NCBI GenBank assembly: GCA_034008185.1
Contig: CM067081.1
Coordinates: 82,480,765-82,544,764 of the forward strand
DNA length: 64,000 bases
Direction of reading: 5' to 3'
Origin: Gorsachius magnificus
Taxonomy: Eukaryota; Chordata; Aves; Pelecaniformes; Ardeidae
Position 1 is the stretch's first letter; every line of letters begins with the position of its first letter. Shown here piece by piece: positions 62,801 through 64,000 of the stretch. The notes beneath the pieces were generated by a model, which searched no databases, was not told where the DNA came from, and saw nothing but the letters and a program-made list of their open reading frames with translations. A program made the position numbers and the translations under genes.

Positions 62801-64000
62801 CCATCAGTAAGATTTTTGATTTAAAAAGGCTGCTAACTTAATTAGATTTTCAGGAGAACACCAGCCACCCTAGTTCAGATCAAGGAGACTGGTTAGGTTA
62901 GTTAAAAAAAATGTATTTCCTTAGATAGAATTAAGAGTCTATAAACTAAGCTGTGTGCAGTGAAATGCTGAAGTACTTACTGGGAAGGGGGAGGAGCACA
63001 AGATTATTTCTTGCTTCCAAAAGTCAAGCCTGGAAGAAGGGATATGGTAAGGATGGAGAGAAGCCGGATATATTTTGATGTGTGTATGATGGAAATCTGC
63101 AATAAAACACACTCTGTTAAACATGAAAAAAGCTGCATGGACCCTCTCTGCTTGCTTTTTTTTTTTTTTTGTTCCTTTCTGAGAAGCAAATATTTGAATA
63201 TAGCCGGGGGGTGGCAGTTACTGGCCCAACCATAGTGATATGGCTGATGAAAGAAATAAGATTATTCTGCTGCACTTTCAGTCCATCTCTTGTGTTCTGT
63301 TTCCATGGATATTTTGGATTTGGGGGGGGGGGGTAATGTAGAATTAGCATTTCCCAATGTATGAATAACTATACCAGAAGATTCCTGTTGAAGCTCAACA
63401 GCCGATTCCTTCTTTTTAAAAGAATCTGCATTTGTAGCTTCAATACCACGTTATTAGCAGTCGAAGTACAATGAGTTGTTATCCATAATATTTTGCAGTG
63501 TAAAGTATTATGATTTAGTAGCACATTATTCTGAATTACATGGAAATATATATCCAATACAAAACTTACTGGTAGCATCTTTTATAGAGCAAAACTTGGT
63601 GAAGGCATTTGGCTTTGAATTCAGTTGGTTGTGGTACATAATTGTGGCAATGGGTGCACTTCCTGTCACTGGATTAGAAAACCATACCTGTTATTGCGAA
63701 AAATATTGCAGAACATACAATGATTGCTGTGGTGCTATAAATGCTTAAAATCATGTTGAAATTGAAAACTATAATTACTCAGTTTTATTCACAGAAGCAG
63801 GTTTTATCTTTTATTACATAAGTATCCACAGATCTCAGAGTATGTTCTGTGACCTTATGGGTTTATTTATCTTGTTTCTAGCATGCACTAGAGCTTGTGT
63901 GCTTTAATCTGTGTTTGCTGAGAAGCTGCCAAATTGCCTCTTCTCTTCTGTGCCAGACTATCTTTTTTTTTTTTTGTGTAATCCATGTTCTGATTGATGT

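Larger units (their letters stand above)
35825..64000 (+). other. FRMPD4: FRMPD4-like intron 1 (5' part, continues past the window)
   Basis: The intron begins with GTAGGT at 35825. No acceptor followed by the expected second exon (which should soon encode the WW domain) was found, so the intron appears to exceed 28 kb. The mammalian first intron is also very long. Contents are the downstream half of the CpG island to about 36.5 kb, three antisense CR1 fragments, five T runs of 19 or longer, a pyrimidine tract and otherwise ordinary AT-rich DNA. A GC-richer patch with open frames lies at 62440-62830. Confidence 0.7.

Noticed and set aside
62453..62806. Cassette exon of 354 bases in FRMPD4
   Set aside because: Although divisible by three, the phase-2 reading frame meets a TGA within the first few codons after the candidate acceptor.
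63599..63748. Cys-rich C-terminal end of a short frame, toxin- or defensin-like at a glance
   Set aside because: No signal peptide, no consistent cysteine pattern and no exon structure; the frame is short and in AT-rich intron DNA.
1..64000. CRISPR arrays, operons, prophage, tRNA or rRNA genes
   Set aside because: None seen; the DNA is vertebrate in character with CR1 LINEs and a CpG-island promoter.

Overview
The window looks like a bird chromosome. Every clearly recognisable interspersed repeat except one doubtful ancient SINE relic is a CR1 LINE (four copies, both orientations). Repeat density is low, non-genic DNA is AT-rich, and one very GC-rich CpG-island promoter sits in the middle. 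There are no operons, ribosome binding sites or bacterial features. I cannot name the species.

Layout: (1) 1 to about 34.9 kb is gene-poor, apparently intergenic DNA. It holds a probable MIR-like relic near 8.1 kb, an internally deleted CR1 at about 16.7-18.1 kb, some microsatellites and no coding region I can support. (2) About 34.9-36.5 kb is a strong CpG island. Inside it lies a 41-nt coding segment (35784-35824) reading MDVFSFVKIGKLS plus two thirds of a codon, followed by a GTAGGT splice donor. I recognise this as the N-terminus of FRMPD4 (PSD-95-interacting regulator of spine morphogenesis, Preso), a neuronal WW-PDZ-FERM scaffold, on the + strand. (3) From 35825 to the window end is the start of a very long first intron. 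It contains three minus-strand CR1 fragments, several long sense-strand poly-T tracts and no further exon I can identify.

The window therefore holds one gene start and nothing else that is confidently coding. Almost all open frames are the chance frames expected in 64 kb, are frames across GC-rich DNA, or are CR1 remnants. The most useful observations concern the gene's 5' end. Several upstream AUGs are visible, one of them overlapping the main start. An upstream AUG in good context runs into a GTGAGT donor whose intron phase equals that of the annotated exon, so an alternative hydrophobic N-terminus is possible. Other points are the CR1 copy that lost most of its reverse-transcriptase region but kept its 5' and 3' parts, and the one-sided distribution of long T tracts across the gene start. 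I found no convincing undescribed biological system.
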